64,000 nt of DNA from the NCBI GenBank assembly GCA_963693365.1, contig CAVNZM010000013.1, positions 6,820,001 through 6,884,000 of the forward strand. Direction: 5' to 3'. The notes below the pieces were generated by a model. The model was not told the origin of the DNA. It made no database searches and saw nothing but the letters and a program-made list of their open reading frames with translations. How positions within the stretch are numbered: position 1 is the first letter of the stretch; each line of letters opens with the position of its first letter. Below are positions 42,841-58,528 of the stretch, one piece after another. This DNA comes from Amoebidium appalachense. Lineage: Eukaryota > Ichthyosporea. The translations under genes were made by a program, and so were the position numbers.

Positions 42841-43761
42841 TTACATCCTGAGCATTTTGGCCTTGTCCTCCCCAGGCATGGGCGTGCCAGCACGCTTAGC
42901 CTGCCCCATGTCTACATCACCCCCCTCCCCCTCACTACCCGCACCATCACTGACCAACTCCATCAGACCATCTAACTCAAACACCTGAACCTTGCGGGCA
43001 ACGAGCTTGGTGCGCACAGTGTTGTTTTTCTTGTTGTAGATGACGCTGGTGGCGGCAGCAGACACCCATGCAGTAACCTCACGGCACTTGGCACGCTGGG
43101 AGTTCATAAACTCCACAAACTCATCCACAGAGGCCGCGTTGTTGCCCAGCTTGAAGAGGCAGGCGTTGCGGCCATGGGGGTTGGGCAATTCCAACGTCAC
43201 GTTGAAGTAGGTGTCGCCCAGTGCCCCCTCCATGTCCTCCTTGCCGACGGGGTCGGCACCCAGCACCTCGTACAGGTTGGGGGTGTGCTTGCTCCAGAGG
43301 TTGCTGCTGGTCTTGACGGGCACACCATCCAGGTCGACACCCTTGAGCATCTCGTGGTCCTTGTGCATCCACAGCACGTCCTTGGCCATGCTGCACACGT
43401 AGGGCCACAGGTCTGTGGCGTAGGCCACCTCAAAGGGCTCGGGGCGGCGTTGGGACTTGATCTTAATGGTGGGTTTGGTGTCCCAGGCAGCCGTGCTGGG
43501 AACCAGCTCGATGAGCATTTGCCCGTTGATGTTGATGTTGGGCAGGTTGTACAGCTGCACCACCAGCACGTCGTTCATGACCCAGGGTGCACCCATGGTG
43601 GCCTTGCCCACACCGTTGAGGAACACCTCCTTGTACTGCACCATCTTGGCCCCCTCAACGCTGCTGTTGATGTCTTCTTTGCCACTGCTTGCCGCGACGA
43701 TGCTGGTCCTTTTGACGGTGGACAGACCAGTCATTTGACGCAGCAGGGTTGGCTTGACCAT
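42841..43761 (-). CDS. unknown 306-aa protein, possible single-stranded DNA-binding protein
   Basis: An intact frame from the ATG at 43761. The C-terminal third has alternating strands (REVTAWVSAAATSVIYNKKN; RTKLVARKVQVFELD) that could be an OB fold, then an acidic tail (GSEGEGGDVDMGQ) as in many single-stranded DNA-binding proteins. Protein-primed replication needs such a protein. This is only a suggestion from shape; no motif proves it. It is the first gene inside the right inverted repeat. Confidence 0.6.
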   Translation of the reverse strand: MVKPTLLRQMTGLSTVKRTSIVAASSGKEDINSSVEGAKMVQYKEVFLNGVGKATMGAPWVMNDVLVVQLYNLPNININGQMLIELVPSTAAWDTKPTIKIKSQRRPEPFEVAYATDLWPYVCSMAKDVLWMHKDHEMLKGVDLDGVPVKTSSNLWSKHTPNLYEVLGADPVGKEDMEGALGDTYFNVTLELPNPHGRNACLFKLGNNAASVDEFVEFMNSQRAKCREVTAWVSAAATSVIYNKKNNTVRTKLVARKVQVFELDGLMELVSDGAGSEGEGGDVDMGQAKRAGTPMPGEDKAKMLRM

Positions 43762-43979
43762 TTTGCTGTTGCTTGGGGGGTGTGGTGAACGTTACTGTGG
43801 TGTGCACCTCGACTGTGACTGTCTGGCTCATGTTTGGTTGGTGAGATGTTGCCTGTGTGCGGCTGTTTATGTACACGGCGGTAGGATGCAGGGTGCGTTT
43901 CTGGCCAATGAGGACCGTAATCCCTGTTCCCTGTGCCCTCATTGGACACCTAGAACCACATGTGCCTGTCTAGATTCCG
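43762..43979 (-). promoter_or_regulatory. promoter region of the right-end gene with ATTGGACACCTAG box
   Basis: CCCTCATTGGACACCTAGAA at 43937-43956 is a near copy of the boxes at 13558 and 38647; CCAATGAGG at 43906 is a second CCAAT. The region lies between the 306-aa gene and the inverted repeat. Confidence 0.45.
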
Positions 43980-44347
43980 ATTGGACGCCTTGTGCGGCAA
44001 TTTGCTTTTTTGAGCCGAATTATCATTGGCCGCCCTGCGCATCCGTAATACCATTGGACGCCTTGTACATGGAATTCAGAATTCGAATTCCCATTGGACG
44101 CCTTGCGCAAACCTTCGCATTCCTTTGATCCGCACTTGTGTACATGTACGCACCACATGTACGCGTACACGTACGCGTACACGTGTTCCGCCCTCTCTCT
44201 CTTTAATTGTTTAATTCTTTAATTAAAACCACGTGCTCTGCACGTGTTTTACACACACACAGTGTGTGCACGTGCTCATGTACATATATCCACCCATATC
44301 ACATATCCCATATCGCGATATGTGTACACAGATATCACATATCTCAT
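43980..44347 (-). repeat. right terminal inverted repeat, inner part (368 bp)
   Basis: Reverse complement of left positions 13120-13487 with about four substitutions. It ends abruptly at 44347, where the LINE begins; the repeat resumes at 49206. Confidence 0.95.
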
Positions 44348-44490
44348 CATGGCCACACATCGATTCAGTCGCACACATCGATTCAAATGTCGCTTTTTAT
44401 TATCTGCTAATAAATAGTATCCTTCGCGCATCCACCCCTAAACCAGGCCATCCGTGGCCCTAAGGGCCGGGGAACACCCCCATCCATGTC

Positions 44491-45675
44491 ATGGCACATG
44501 CCTATAATCGTTTCAGAACCTCTTTCAAAGTTCCATCTACACCCATCACACATGTGCGACCATTAAAACGTCCAGCAGATACACCTACCACAGATGCACA
44601 ACCAGAAAAACATCGCCTTAGACTAAGCGCAACACCTATTTACAATACACTACCCATTCAGAATAACACCACACCACTCCGTAGAAACACAATAACAACC
44701 ATGCCGAAACTTTCGGTTGATACAGTACTGGCAGAACTTGCCCTCGTTAAGAAACAGCTAAATGAGCTGTTACCACTCAAGAACATGATAGAAAAACTCC
44801 AAACAGAAAATACCCAACTCAAGCTCACCATTGATTCACTCACAGCCCAGCTAAACATTAGTGGATCGCAAAACCCCAAAACTCATGAGCAAACATCTCG
44901 CGACGGAGACATTTCCACCCCAACACAAAACAACACAGGACCGGAAGCACAGCTCCCGGCAGAGTTCCTAGAATATGCGAACTCTCGTAAAACACCCGAG
45001 CTCCGCCAAATTGCCAAGGAAACATATGCCAGCATTCTTGCAGGCAACGAGTACCGCCGCAACTCCCCTCCCAAACCGCCGGCTAAGGGGAACACCCAAG
45101 CAAACGGTAACATCAACATCCCACCCAAATACGAGAGGGTGTATCTCAAAGTCAAGCACGGCAGACGCCCACACAGGGCCATGTGGTCCATCTTCAAGGC
45201 TCTCGGCTTCTGGTGCTCTCGCATCCTTTGTCTGTCCTTCATTGGATACGATGTGCTGGAAGTAGCAGTACGGGGCGACTATAACCGTGCGTTCATCCGT
45301 GACGCGACAAAGGGGTGTGGAAGCTTCTTCACCCACCTCCCAAGCTACGACCCATGCGCGCCGGAAAACATTCAGAAAGCAGACAAAGAACGTAAAGTGT
45401 CTGCTAAGAATGCGTGCGCCACACGTTGTCGTGTACGCATCAGCAAGGCAAAAGAGTTCCTCGCAAAGTTGGAAAACGATGCTACGAGCGTGATAGACAC
45501 GGACACGAAGGAACCAATGTTTTCTGGTGAGAAACTGCTCGAGCGCAAACGCCGATGCGAGATGGAAATCGAGCTCTTCTGCGAACTGTTCGCGCTGGCG
45601 GAAGGTCGTGCATACGACCCCGTAAGCGACAAGTGGGAACCAACCCCACAGGTGTCGGACCAAACCGATGCCTAA
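44491..45675 (+). CDS. LINE ORF1 protein, coiled-coil
   Basis: 394 aa. Residues about 70-120 form a clear leucine-heptad coiled coil (VLAELALVKKQLNELLPLKN, continuing IEKLQTENTQLKLTIDSL), the trimerisation element typical of LINE ORF1 RNA chaperones. The middle has a basic patch (KHGRRPHRAMW) and the C-terminus is charged and helical. No CCHC zinc knuckles are seen. The stop overlaps the start of ORF2 in ATGCCTAA, suggesting ORF2 is made by termination-reinitiation or a similar coupling. Confidence 0.85.
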   Translation: MAHAYNRFRTSFKVPSTPITHVRPLKRPADTPTTDAQPEKHRLRLSATPIYNTLPIQNNTTPLRRNTITTMPKLSVDTVLAELALVKKQLNELLPLKNMIEKLQTENTQLKLTIDSLTAQLNISGSQNPKTHEQTSRDGDISTPTQNNTGPEAQLPAEFLEYANSRKTPELRQIAKETYASILAGNEYRRNSPPKPPAKGNTQANGNINIPPKYERVYLKVKHGRRPHRAMWSIFKALGFWCSRILCLSFIGYDVLEVAVRGDYNRAFIRDATKGCGSFFTHLPSYDPCAPENIQKADKERKVSAKNACATRCRVRISKAKEFLAKLENDATSVIDTDTKEPMFSGEKLLERKRRCEMEIELFCELFALAEGRAYDPVSDKWEPTPQVSDQTDA

Positions 45676-48600
45676 TTTATCCTTCTTCTTCTGGAATGCT
45701 CGGACACTGGGCCCCCAAAAGGGCCTCCCCCCCGGGACACTCGACGATAAAATCAGCTACATACAACAACAGACAAACAACCACACGTTTACAGTGATTT
45801 GCGAAACACAGTTTAAAAACCACCACAAATTCAACTCTACATTGGTCGACACATCCACACACCCCGGTTACGCGAAAAACCGAGGCATTATTGTACTTGC
45901 CGCACCACACGTGAGAGTGAAGTGCAAACCGGTAGCAAAAACGGAATTCTCGGTTTCTATAGAGTTTCTTTCTAATGTTTTTACTTTTGTATATTACCCA
46001 CCATCTATGTCGGTTGTCGAATTGACTCACGAGTTGTCACAGTTACCAATGTCCACTGTTATTTTAGGTGATTTTAACACGCGACTCCACCACACAGACA
46101 CACTGCAAGTGAGTGTCGGGTACCCATCTAAGCCCCCGGAGCGTGCTATCCCTTTAGCAAGGTATGTCCAAAGTCACACTTTGCGGTTCCCTCAAATATC
46201 CCATGCCCACAACACCGACTGGGGAGTGGCCTTTTGGCCATCAACCATGTTAAAACTCTCTCTCCCTCCTAACCTCTCTAGGTCATCTGACCACTCTCCT
46301 ATCCTTTTCCTACCTAAGATCTCCCTTGATCTGCTCCCCCCTCCCCCTCCCACCTTTCGCCTCCGTCTATCCCAGCTTAAGTCACAGTGGGGTAGAGTTG
46401 ATGTATGTGTATGCTATGCTACGAAACACCCTATATATATGCGCCTATTAGAATCTGCACAAGCCAGGCCAGATTCACATCTCGTACTAGATACATGCAC
46501 TAACTTTATTGTTGATGATTTGATAGATCTCGGTGATTATGCTGGCGGTGGTAGGAAGGAATATCCCGATGCTCTCTTGTTACCAAACACCACTCCCGCT
46601 AGACTAGGTGAACCCCTGTCTCAAAAGGAAAGCTTGCGCCGGCTTGCTAGTATGAATCGATTTGGCCCCCCTGCTCGTATTATTGGTGATACCACTGGAG
46701 ACCCCCTCATAGACTCTGATAAGTATTTCTCGGAACTGTTTAAAGATAGGACCCCCGCTCAGAAACCTATTGTGTGGCCTGTAGACCCATCTATCCCCAT
46801 AGAATCGATCCTCCCCTTTTTCAGTCCCGATGCCATATGGTCTGTGATATCTAGTTATAGCTCTAGTAAGTCTTGTGGACCTGATGGACTCCCTGCTGGG
46901 TTTCTTAAAATCCTTGTTCCCTCCTACCCACAAAAGGAAAGTGATCGTGCTATTAAACCTGATCTTACTATCATGTTAAGCTCTCTCTTTTCTTGGTGTG
47001 TTAAATGTGGACATGTCCCGTCATCTTGGTTAGATACCTTAGTGATCCCCATAGTTAAGAAGGACTCTGAGGGCCCCATATCATCCTTTCGCCCCATTAC
47101 ACTAACCCAGGTTGTTCGTAGATTCTTTGAAGCTTGCTTACTTAGGTTATTTGCACATCACCCTAGGTTTCAATCTATTCTTCACATACACCCATGCCAA
47201 TCCGCTTTTCGTAAAAACAATTCATGTTATGTTCAAATAATGGCACTGCACGATTCTATGCAAGTTGGTGCACAATATGTTGGCTTTATTGATTGGAAAA
47301 CTGCTTACGATTCTGTCTCCCCTGGTCTCCTATGGGAAAAGCTTGCTGCACGGGGTGTACCACACTGCATTGGTGTTCTGTTAGAAGCACTCTTGTCTCA
47401 AACCTATGGTAGAGCTGTGGTTAATGGGCATCTTTCATATGGTTTTGCTCGTACTAGAGGTCTCTTGCAGGGTTCATTGCTTAGCCCCTTTTTGTTTAAC
47501 CTATTTATAGATGATTTGGCTGTCAAGATTTACGCCGAAAACGATGACCCTATTAATAACTTTCCGCCTGCACTTCTCTATGCTGATGATCTGTCCCTCC
47601 TTGCCCGTACCCCTAGACGCCTGCAAAGATTGTTCGATGTAGTGTCAGAGTGGTGCAAGGCAAACCTTATGATCCTTAACATAGACAAATGTGGTGTTCT
47701 TGTACCTGATATAGCTAACAATTTACACACATTTACATTATCATCTAAACCTGTACCTATAGTTCCAGAATACAAATATCTTGGTGTTCCGGTTGATTCT
47801 GTTGGTGTTATGTTTCCCCATATGGTCGAAAAGAGGGTAGAGTTGGCTCGTAAGCGGTTAGCTTTCTTCTCGGCTAATATTTTTAAAGACACACCCCTCC
47901 ATCCTTCTATTAGACTTACATTTATTCGCACTTTTGTCTTCCCGGCATGTGAATATGGTTTACCCCTTCTCGCCGCTTGGATCAAGAAAGAGAGAACTAG
48001 AGCGCTTAAACCCTTGGCAAATTTCCTTGAAGCAGAAGTTGCCTCCTTTCTATCTAACAACTGTTGTAAACCTGGGCCTGTAACGCTCTCGATATATGGT
48101 CTGGTCCCAATAGCTGCTAGAGTATCCTATCTCGCGCTGAAATTCAATAAGCACATAAGCCGCTTAAAGAAGTATTTGCCCTCCCACCCTCTCTTCTCTA
48201 TCCGACCTGTCCCCTCCTCACCTCTCCCCTCTTTCCTCCCCTCTCTCTCCCCTTCTCCCCTGGGCACAAATACAAATAAACCCCGCAATAGTGTGTGTGT
48301 GACTTTGGACTGCCACTTACTTATTAAACATGTACACAATCACAAGATAATCACGCAATATAACAAATGGAAAAAGATACCACACGACACTAGACCCGAT
48401 GAAAGCATACACCTTGAAAAACTAAGCCTTATGTCTCGTTTTATATATACTGACCGCCTCAACCATATTGCCAAATATGGCACTCGCAAGTGTATAACAC
48501 CTAAATACATATTACCTTCCTGTAGAACTGGTCTTTCTCTAGCTGATGGTATTATTGATCAATTACCACGCTTTTACTGTACACGTGCTATACAGTGGAG

Positions 48601-48862
48601 ATCTAATAAGTATAAGGTGGCATCATTTGCATGCCCAAACAACACACACACACACCAGTTTAACCGGTCATGTATCGCCAAATGTAGTTTGATAGACCAC
48701 ATAATACCGCAACACACACACGTCACATTCACAACAGACACCCAGAAAGATAGCCTACCTGTAAATTACAACATCCTTGATTTTATACTAAACACGCGTA
48801 ACTACGACCTGTTTATTAGATGTATTGATTGGCTTGAGAAACACATCACTACAAAATTATAG
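45668..48862 (+). CDS. LINE ORF2: APE endonuclease and reverse transcriptase
   Basis: 1,064 aa, intact. The endonuclease has WNARTL (N10), CETQ (E46), ILGDFNTRL and SDHSPI, the AP-endonuclease catalytic set. The reverse transcriptase has FIDWKTAYDSVSPG (about 539-552), GLLQGSLLSPFLFN, LLYADDLSLL (Y638, D640, D641) and YKYLGVPVD. A Cys/His-containing C-terminal region follows, beginning FACPNNTHTH. The protein nicks target DNA and primes cDNA synthesis on the broken end. There is no RNase H domain visible. The clade was not assigned. Confidence 0.95.
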   Translation: MPNLSFFFWNARTLGPQKGLPPGTLDDKISYIQQQTNNHTFTVICETQFKNHHKFNSTLVDTSTHPGYAKNRGIIVLAAPHVRVKCKPVAKTEFSVSIEFLSNVFTFVYYPPSMSVVELTHELSQLPMSTVILGDFNTRLHHTDTLQVSVGYPSKPPERAIPLARYVQSHTLRFPQISHAHNTDWGVAFWPSTMLKLSLPPNLSRSSDHSPILFLPKISLDLLPPPPPTFRLRLSQLKSQWGRVDVCVCYATKHPIYMRLLESAQARPDSHLVLDTCTNFIVDDLIDLGDYAGGGRKEYPDALLLPNTTPARLGEPLSQKESLRRLASMNRFGPPARIIGDTTGDPLIDSDKYFSELFKDRTPAQKPIVWPVDPSIPIESILPFFSPDAIWSVISSYSSSKSCGPDGLPAGFLKILVPSYPQKESDRAIKPDLTIMLSSLFSWCVKCGHVPSSWLDTLVIPIVKKDSEGPISSFRPITLTQVVRRFFEACLLRLFAHHPRFQSILHIHPCQSAFRKNNSCYVQIMALHDSMQVGAQYVGFIDWKTAYDSVSPGLLWEKLAARGVPHCIGVLLEALLSQTYGRAVVNGHLSYGFARTRGLLQGSLLSPFLFNLFIDDLAVKIYAENDDPINNFPPALLYADDLSLLARTPRRLQRLFDVVSEWCKANLMILNIDKCGVLVPDIANNLHTFTLSSKPVPIVPEYKYLGVPVDSVGVMFPHMVEKRVELARKRLAFFSANIFKDTPLHPSIRLTFIRTFVFPACEYGLPLLAAWIKKERTRALKPLANFLEAEVASFLSNNCCKPGPVTLSIYGLVPIAARVSYLALKFNKHISRLKKYLPSHPLFSIRPVPSSPLPSFLPSLSPSPLGTNTNKPRNSVCVTLDCHLLIKHVHNHKIITQYNKWKKIPHDTRPDESIHLEKLSLMSRFIYTDRLNHIAKYGTRKCITPKYILPSCRTGLSLADGIIDQLPRFYCTRAIQWRSNKYKVASFACPNNTHTHQFNRSCIAKCSLIDHIIPQHTHVTFTTDTQKDSLPVNYNILDFILNTRNYDLFIRCIDWLEKHITTKL

Positions 48863-48866
48863 CGCA

Positions 48867-48939
<73 letters not shown>

Positions 48940-48972
48940 CCAGCTGATACCGAGTGTCCCGAGGGGAGCCCC

Positions 48973-49009
<37 letters not shown>

Positions 49010-49205
49010 GGGGAACCCCAACTAGTTGATTTCTCCTTGTAGTCTTTATGGTGTCTCGTAGAGAAAGTAAACCCTGATATATAGTCACCACCCGACATCT
49101 ATGTACGTGATCATGATATACCGCTGAGGGGATATTCCGAGCAAACCCCCCCCCCCCATACCTGAGACTGGTTCTCTTTGCCTCGAGTAAACAGCGTAAA
49201 CCCCC
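48863..49205 (+). other. LINE 3' untranslated region
   Basis: An AC repeat (48869-48938) is followed by CCAGCTGATACCGAGTGTCC, an A-tract of about 32, and some 190 bp of unique sequence with a C-run. It ends without a poly-A tail in GTAAACCCCC. The truncated copy at 11025 has the same end, so this is the family's true 3' terminus. Confidence 0.85.
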
Positions 49206-49304
49206 ATTCACATATCCCATATCCTAAGGGGTGCGGATAATGGTCGAGGTGACGTCATCTTTGATGACGTCACGTCGACCATGTGCCGCGCCCCTTATTG
49301 TAGT
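49206..49304 (-). repeat. right terminal inverted repeat, outer part (99 bp)
   Basis: Identical to the reverse complement of 13021-13119. It includes the terminal hairpin (49226-49296) with two TGACGTCA words and ends ATTGTAGT directly before CAGGC. Confidence 0.96.
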
Positions 49305-49309
49305 CAGGC
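49305..49309. repeat. right target-site duplication of the Polinton (CAGGC)
   Basis: Matches 13016-13020; marks the right edge of the element inside the RNase T2 coding sequence. Confidence 0.93.
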
Positions 49310-49628
49310 AAACTTGAAGACCGTGTGGGCGGACTGCTACTCGGGCGGGTGCGGGCAGGAGTATTTCTGGCGCAAGGAGTGGGAGAAGCACGGGTCGTGC
49401 ATGGTCGAAGGGAAAATCGTCCCGGGCCAGCAGGAGTATTTCAACATTACGCTGACGCTTTTGGACACGTACAAGAAAACAGGTGCACTGGGGCGCATCT
49501 GCCGCGACACCTGGACCACATGCAACATTAAGGTGAGGGATGATGAGATTGCGGCGGCCAAGGCGGCTATGGGGATCAAGGCTGCTGCTGCACTTCCCGT
49601 GGGCATGACAACACGGCCTCAGGCTTAA
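49310..49628 (+). pseudogene. secreted RNase T2, 3' half (split by the Polinton)
   Basis: About 106 residues to the TAA at 49626. It contains VWADCYSGG and FWRKEWEKHGSC, the CAS II motif with the second catalytic histidine and the neighbouring Glu and Lys. Cys residues near the C-terminus (GRICRDTWTTC) match the disulfide pattern of the family. Its first base completes the codon interrupted at 13020, so the intact ancestral protein would be 426 aa. The half has no start or signal peptide of its own. Confidence 0.93.
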
Positions 49629-50681
49629 AGAAAGTGGCATGGCCTGAACGTGGTTTTGTATGTAATGCTTGGGGTGACCGGCATAGTAGTGGGCGCGCAA
49701 TATTCATAGCAACTGTGTAATAACATTATGCCATTATATCATATCGAATCATGTGGCTGTGCTGGGTACCTGTATGGATTGTGGACTGTTGACTCCGCTA
49801 AAGTCCCCGTCAATGTGTTTCTTTTACAGTGGGTTTTGGGAGGTGTTTAACTATTTAGCTTCAGTTGCCCAACCTTCGGGCATGACGTGGCGGCGGCCTG
49901 CCTGCCCTTCTGCTATCTTTGTAATATAACCGTTTACGAATATTTGCATTATTAGCACATGCCACTCTGTGGTAGCCTCTACTGTGTTAGCTGACATAGA
50001 GGGGGGGGGGGGGGGGGGGGGGGGGGTGCCTCGACATGCCTGTGTGGCTTATCAGTAGGAAAGGAGGGTGGAGGTTAGGAATGACAGGTTTTTGTTTGTT
50101 TGCTTGTGGTTGCTAGTTTCAAAGTTTTGGGGTTGCCATAGCGCAGTCAGTAAGTACGGTCGTGCTTCAAGTTGTTCAAACCCTAGAGAGACTATTCCCT
50201 AATGGTTGTACCAAGCACGTAAAGCCAACATTTACGTTTATATTACAATAATTTTCTCCTCCTGCAAGCATGCTGATATAAGGCAATTTCGGGTCCTGTG
50301 AGCATGTTGTGCGCAAAGCTGGGAACTATTTATTGCATCAAAGCGAAGATTTGGTCAAATAAAGGTTATCACAGTGAGATAGGTACAATTATTGCACGTC
50401 CGTATCAGTGATTATAACAGCAATTCGTACTCGACTGCACCAAACAAAGATTTACGCTAATATTAGCTTTCTGAGTTTCACTCGATAAAATATCATGGGA
50501 TTTACAAAAAGCACCGAGCGTTCCCCTTGCACCAGAAGGGATGCCGATGTCTGAATCGGCTCTGAACGAAAATGCCTTGACCTAATTAGGCATACCCTGT
50601 TTTCTTTCATTATCTGCATCTTTCTTCGATGCCTTCTTTCGTTCTTATTACCCCCCTTTTTTCAATTTGTCGGGGCTGCGG

Positions 50682-50720
<39 letters not shown>

Positions 50721-50833
50721 GGGGGGGGGGGGGGGGGGGGGGGGGATTATGGTGATGGTGGTAGCGGTGTCACCGGGTGGTGGTGGGGTTATGTAGGGTT
50801 GACGGAGCTGTGGGGTAGGGTGTACATGTGTAC

Positions 50834-50885
<52 letters not shown>

Positions 50886-51411
50886 GCAGGGCGCCTGCCT
50901 ATCCCTCCCGCCTTGTGCCCTCCGCTTACCACATAGACACTGATATTAGTTATTACACCTGGACCATTGGAAACACCTGACATTTTAGCGTCTGCACACA
51001 TTAGCCCCCAATGTTCGACTTCGTTGCTTCCGTGTGCGCGCTGAACATTTGTGTTCAACACAATAGTCTTATGCAACCTACACGTGCACCAGGCACGTCC
51101 TGACTGTGCCCTCACAGTGGCTGCCGTACGCCGTGATTGAATTGGATAGGGTACGGGCCAGTCACTTCCGCGGCAACTCAGTCCGGGCCCTTGAAAAATA
51201 AGAGCTCCCTCAGAATGTGGCTGAAGCAACATCACTATGCATATGTATCAGAACATGTGCCTGCAACTAACCAGACTGAGAGTCCCTCCCCATCCTAGGC
51301 ATCCGGGGTTCTTCCATCGATGTATCTTTGCAAATTTCTCTTTTCCCCATCAACAGCCCTCATGCATGTGTACAAGCACGTGCGGGCTAGAAAGATCCAC
51401 ACAGATACCCA

Positions 51412-51449
<38 letters not shown>

Positions 51450-51469
51450 CCCCCTCCCCTCCCCCCCCC

Positions 51470-51506
<37 letters not shown>

Positions 51507-51687
51507 ACACCCTCTTTTAGGGGGTGGGGCAGGGAGGCGGGAGAGGGAAGTTCCACCACAACGATTACGACCACTCACACGACCACGACGACCACAAACT
51601 CTTACATCACCAAAAAAAAAAAAAAAAAAAAAAAAGAAAAAAAGAAAAGAAAAAGAAAAGTGGTGGTGGTGGTGGTGGTGGTGATGT

Positions 51688-51729
<42 letters not shown>

Positions 51730-52766
51730 GGGCAAAAATTTCGCTGTTCAGTGTCACTTTTTATTCCGAGAAGAAAAGGAAGAAAGCCGCATGTGTCATC
51801 AAGTCATTCCACAGGAACGCAACTTGGAAGTGGCTTGTCATCAATCATATTGTCCCAACGAAATTTTGAATAATCTGCCAATTTACACTTTGCCAACATC
51901 GGTACCTGCAATCTCAGGACCCGATGACTCATTACTCAACGACAGAATTTTACATTTGCCATAGGTATTCACTTCAGCCCAACATCATTAGCTACCAAAA
52001 TTTCAGGGAGATACAACACATACTACAGCTGCAATTCACATACTGCATCACATTCAGATCCATGCAACATACCTGTCCGTGCAAAGATCTACTGTACATG
52101 TTACAACAACAAACCACCGAAAGAATCTACACACATACTCATGAGCTTGCTCGTGTATGTTTGCTCGTGTGTGTTTGTGCGTGGAGCGCGTATCTGAGGT
52201 ACATCATTCACATGCATATGCACATGGTACCAACCAGGGGGAAGGACACTAGGTGCGACAATGCCAAATGTGGAAAGTTTTGTAATGTCAATAACATATT
52301 CGAAACACTTGCATGCATATCATTGCCAAGCAAAAAAAAAAAGTGTGTGTTTGTGTGATAGGAATATACATGTACAATATTCTGTATGTGCCTGCTACAG
52401 CTTGTGTCTGCCGACCTATGCAATGCGGTTGCCCATACTGGGGAATTTAGATCCCGAATAAGTGTGTGTGTGACTTGTGCGTACACGGGTGAAAATACAT
52501 CTGCCTATTCACATACATCAGCCAAACGTGCCCACTACTCGTATAGCCCTGGCATGTGGCAAAAAAAAAGGCATACAACAACTCGTATCTCAATGCGAAC
52601 CTACGACAACGCCGCAGTAAAAAAATTAAAATAAAACCCCACACTTCCAAAACAAGGACAACCCAGTACAAAATTTCACCCTATAATTATGCATCAACCA
52701 ACTTCAAACTTCACTTTCAACTGCCCAGACACACCACACACCAACCCACACACACCACGCACATCT
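49629..52766. other. intergenic DNA between RNase T2 and AMMECR1
   Basis: No gene is supported. Homopolymers include G-runs at 49999-50026, 50683-50745 and 50849-50884, C-rich 51417-51506, an A-tract at 51611-51633, GGT repeats at 51661-51681, and G-run 51690-51728. CAAATAAAG near 50356 could serve as a polyadenylation signal but is far from the RNase T2 stop. The remainder is unique sequence without recognisable coding content. Confidence 0.5.
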
Positions 52767-58367
<5,601 letters not shown>

Positions 58368-58528
58368 GTTGTGTCCAAGGAGTGACGAGAGCCACGTGAC
58401 AAATGCGTTGCCTATGGGATATACGTGGGATAGCCGTCAGATTACACGATAGCTATGACACGTTTTTATTTATCGTAGGGTTATAGTGTTCCCAAAGCTA
58501 CCAAACCCCCACCCCCTTCACCCTGAAT
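58368..58528. promoter_or_regulatory. short intergenic region between AMMECR1 and a divergent frame
   Basis: 161 bp separate the AMMECR1 start from the ATG at 58529 on the other strand, a spacing suitable for a bidirectional promoter. AGCCACGTGACAAATG at 58391 contains a CACGTG E-box, as upstream of the TPR gene. Confidence 0.35.

Larger units (their letters stand above)
44348..49205 (+). mobile_element. full-length non-LTR retrotransposon (LINE) nested in the right inverted repeat
   Basis: 4,858 bp with a short 5' leader, ORF1 (44491-45675), ORF2 (45668-48862) and a 3' region. That region has an AC repeat, an internal A-tract (48977-49008) and a unique 190-bp end finishing CAGCGTAAACCCCC. 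The boundaries are exact because the uninterrupted left repeat shows the empty site. The junction is clean, with no target duplication and no loss. A truncated relative lies at 11025-11710. Confidence 0.95.
13021..49304. mobile_element. Polinton/Maverick element (31.4 kb plus a nested 4.9-kb LINE)
   Basis: The boundaries are set by 467-bp terminal inverted repeats starting ACTACAAT and by the CAGGC duplication. The cargo includes protein-primed DNA polymerase B, DDE integrase, FtsK/HerA-type packaging ATPase and a major capsid protein, the hallmark set of Polintons. It also carries a VLTF3-like factor, fibre-like genes and an adenine methyltransferase. Total length is 36,284 bp, of which 4,858 bp is a LINE inserted in the right repeat. 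The inverted repeats differ by about four substitutions, pointing to recent integration, yet several genes have frame breaks. A cysteine protease was not recognised. Confidence 0.96.

Noticed and set aside
13021-49304. Virophage or giant-virus fragment instead of a Polinton
   Set aside because: Terminal inverted repeats, target duplication, DDE integrase and protein-primed polymerase together define a Polinton; no large-virus replication genes are present.
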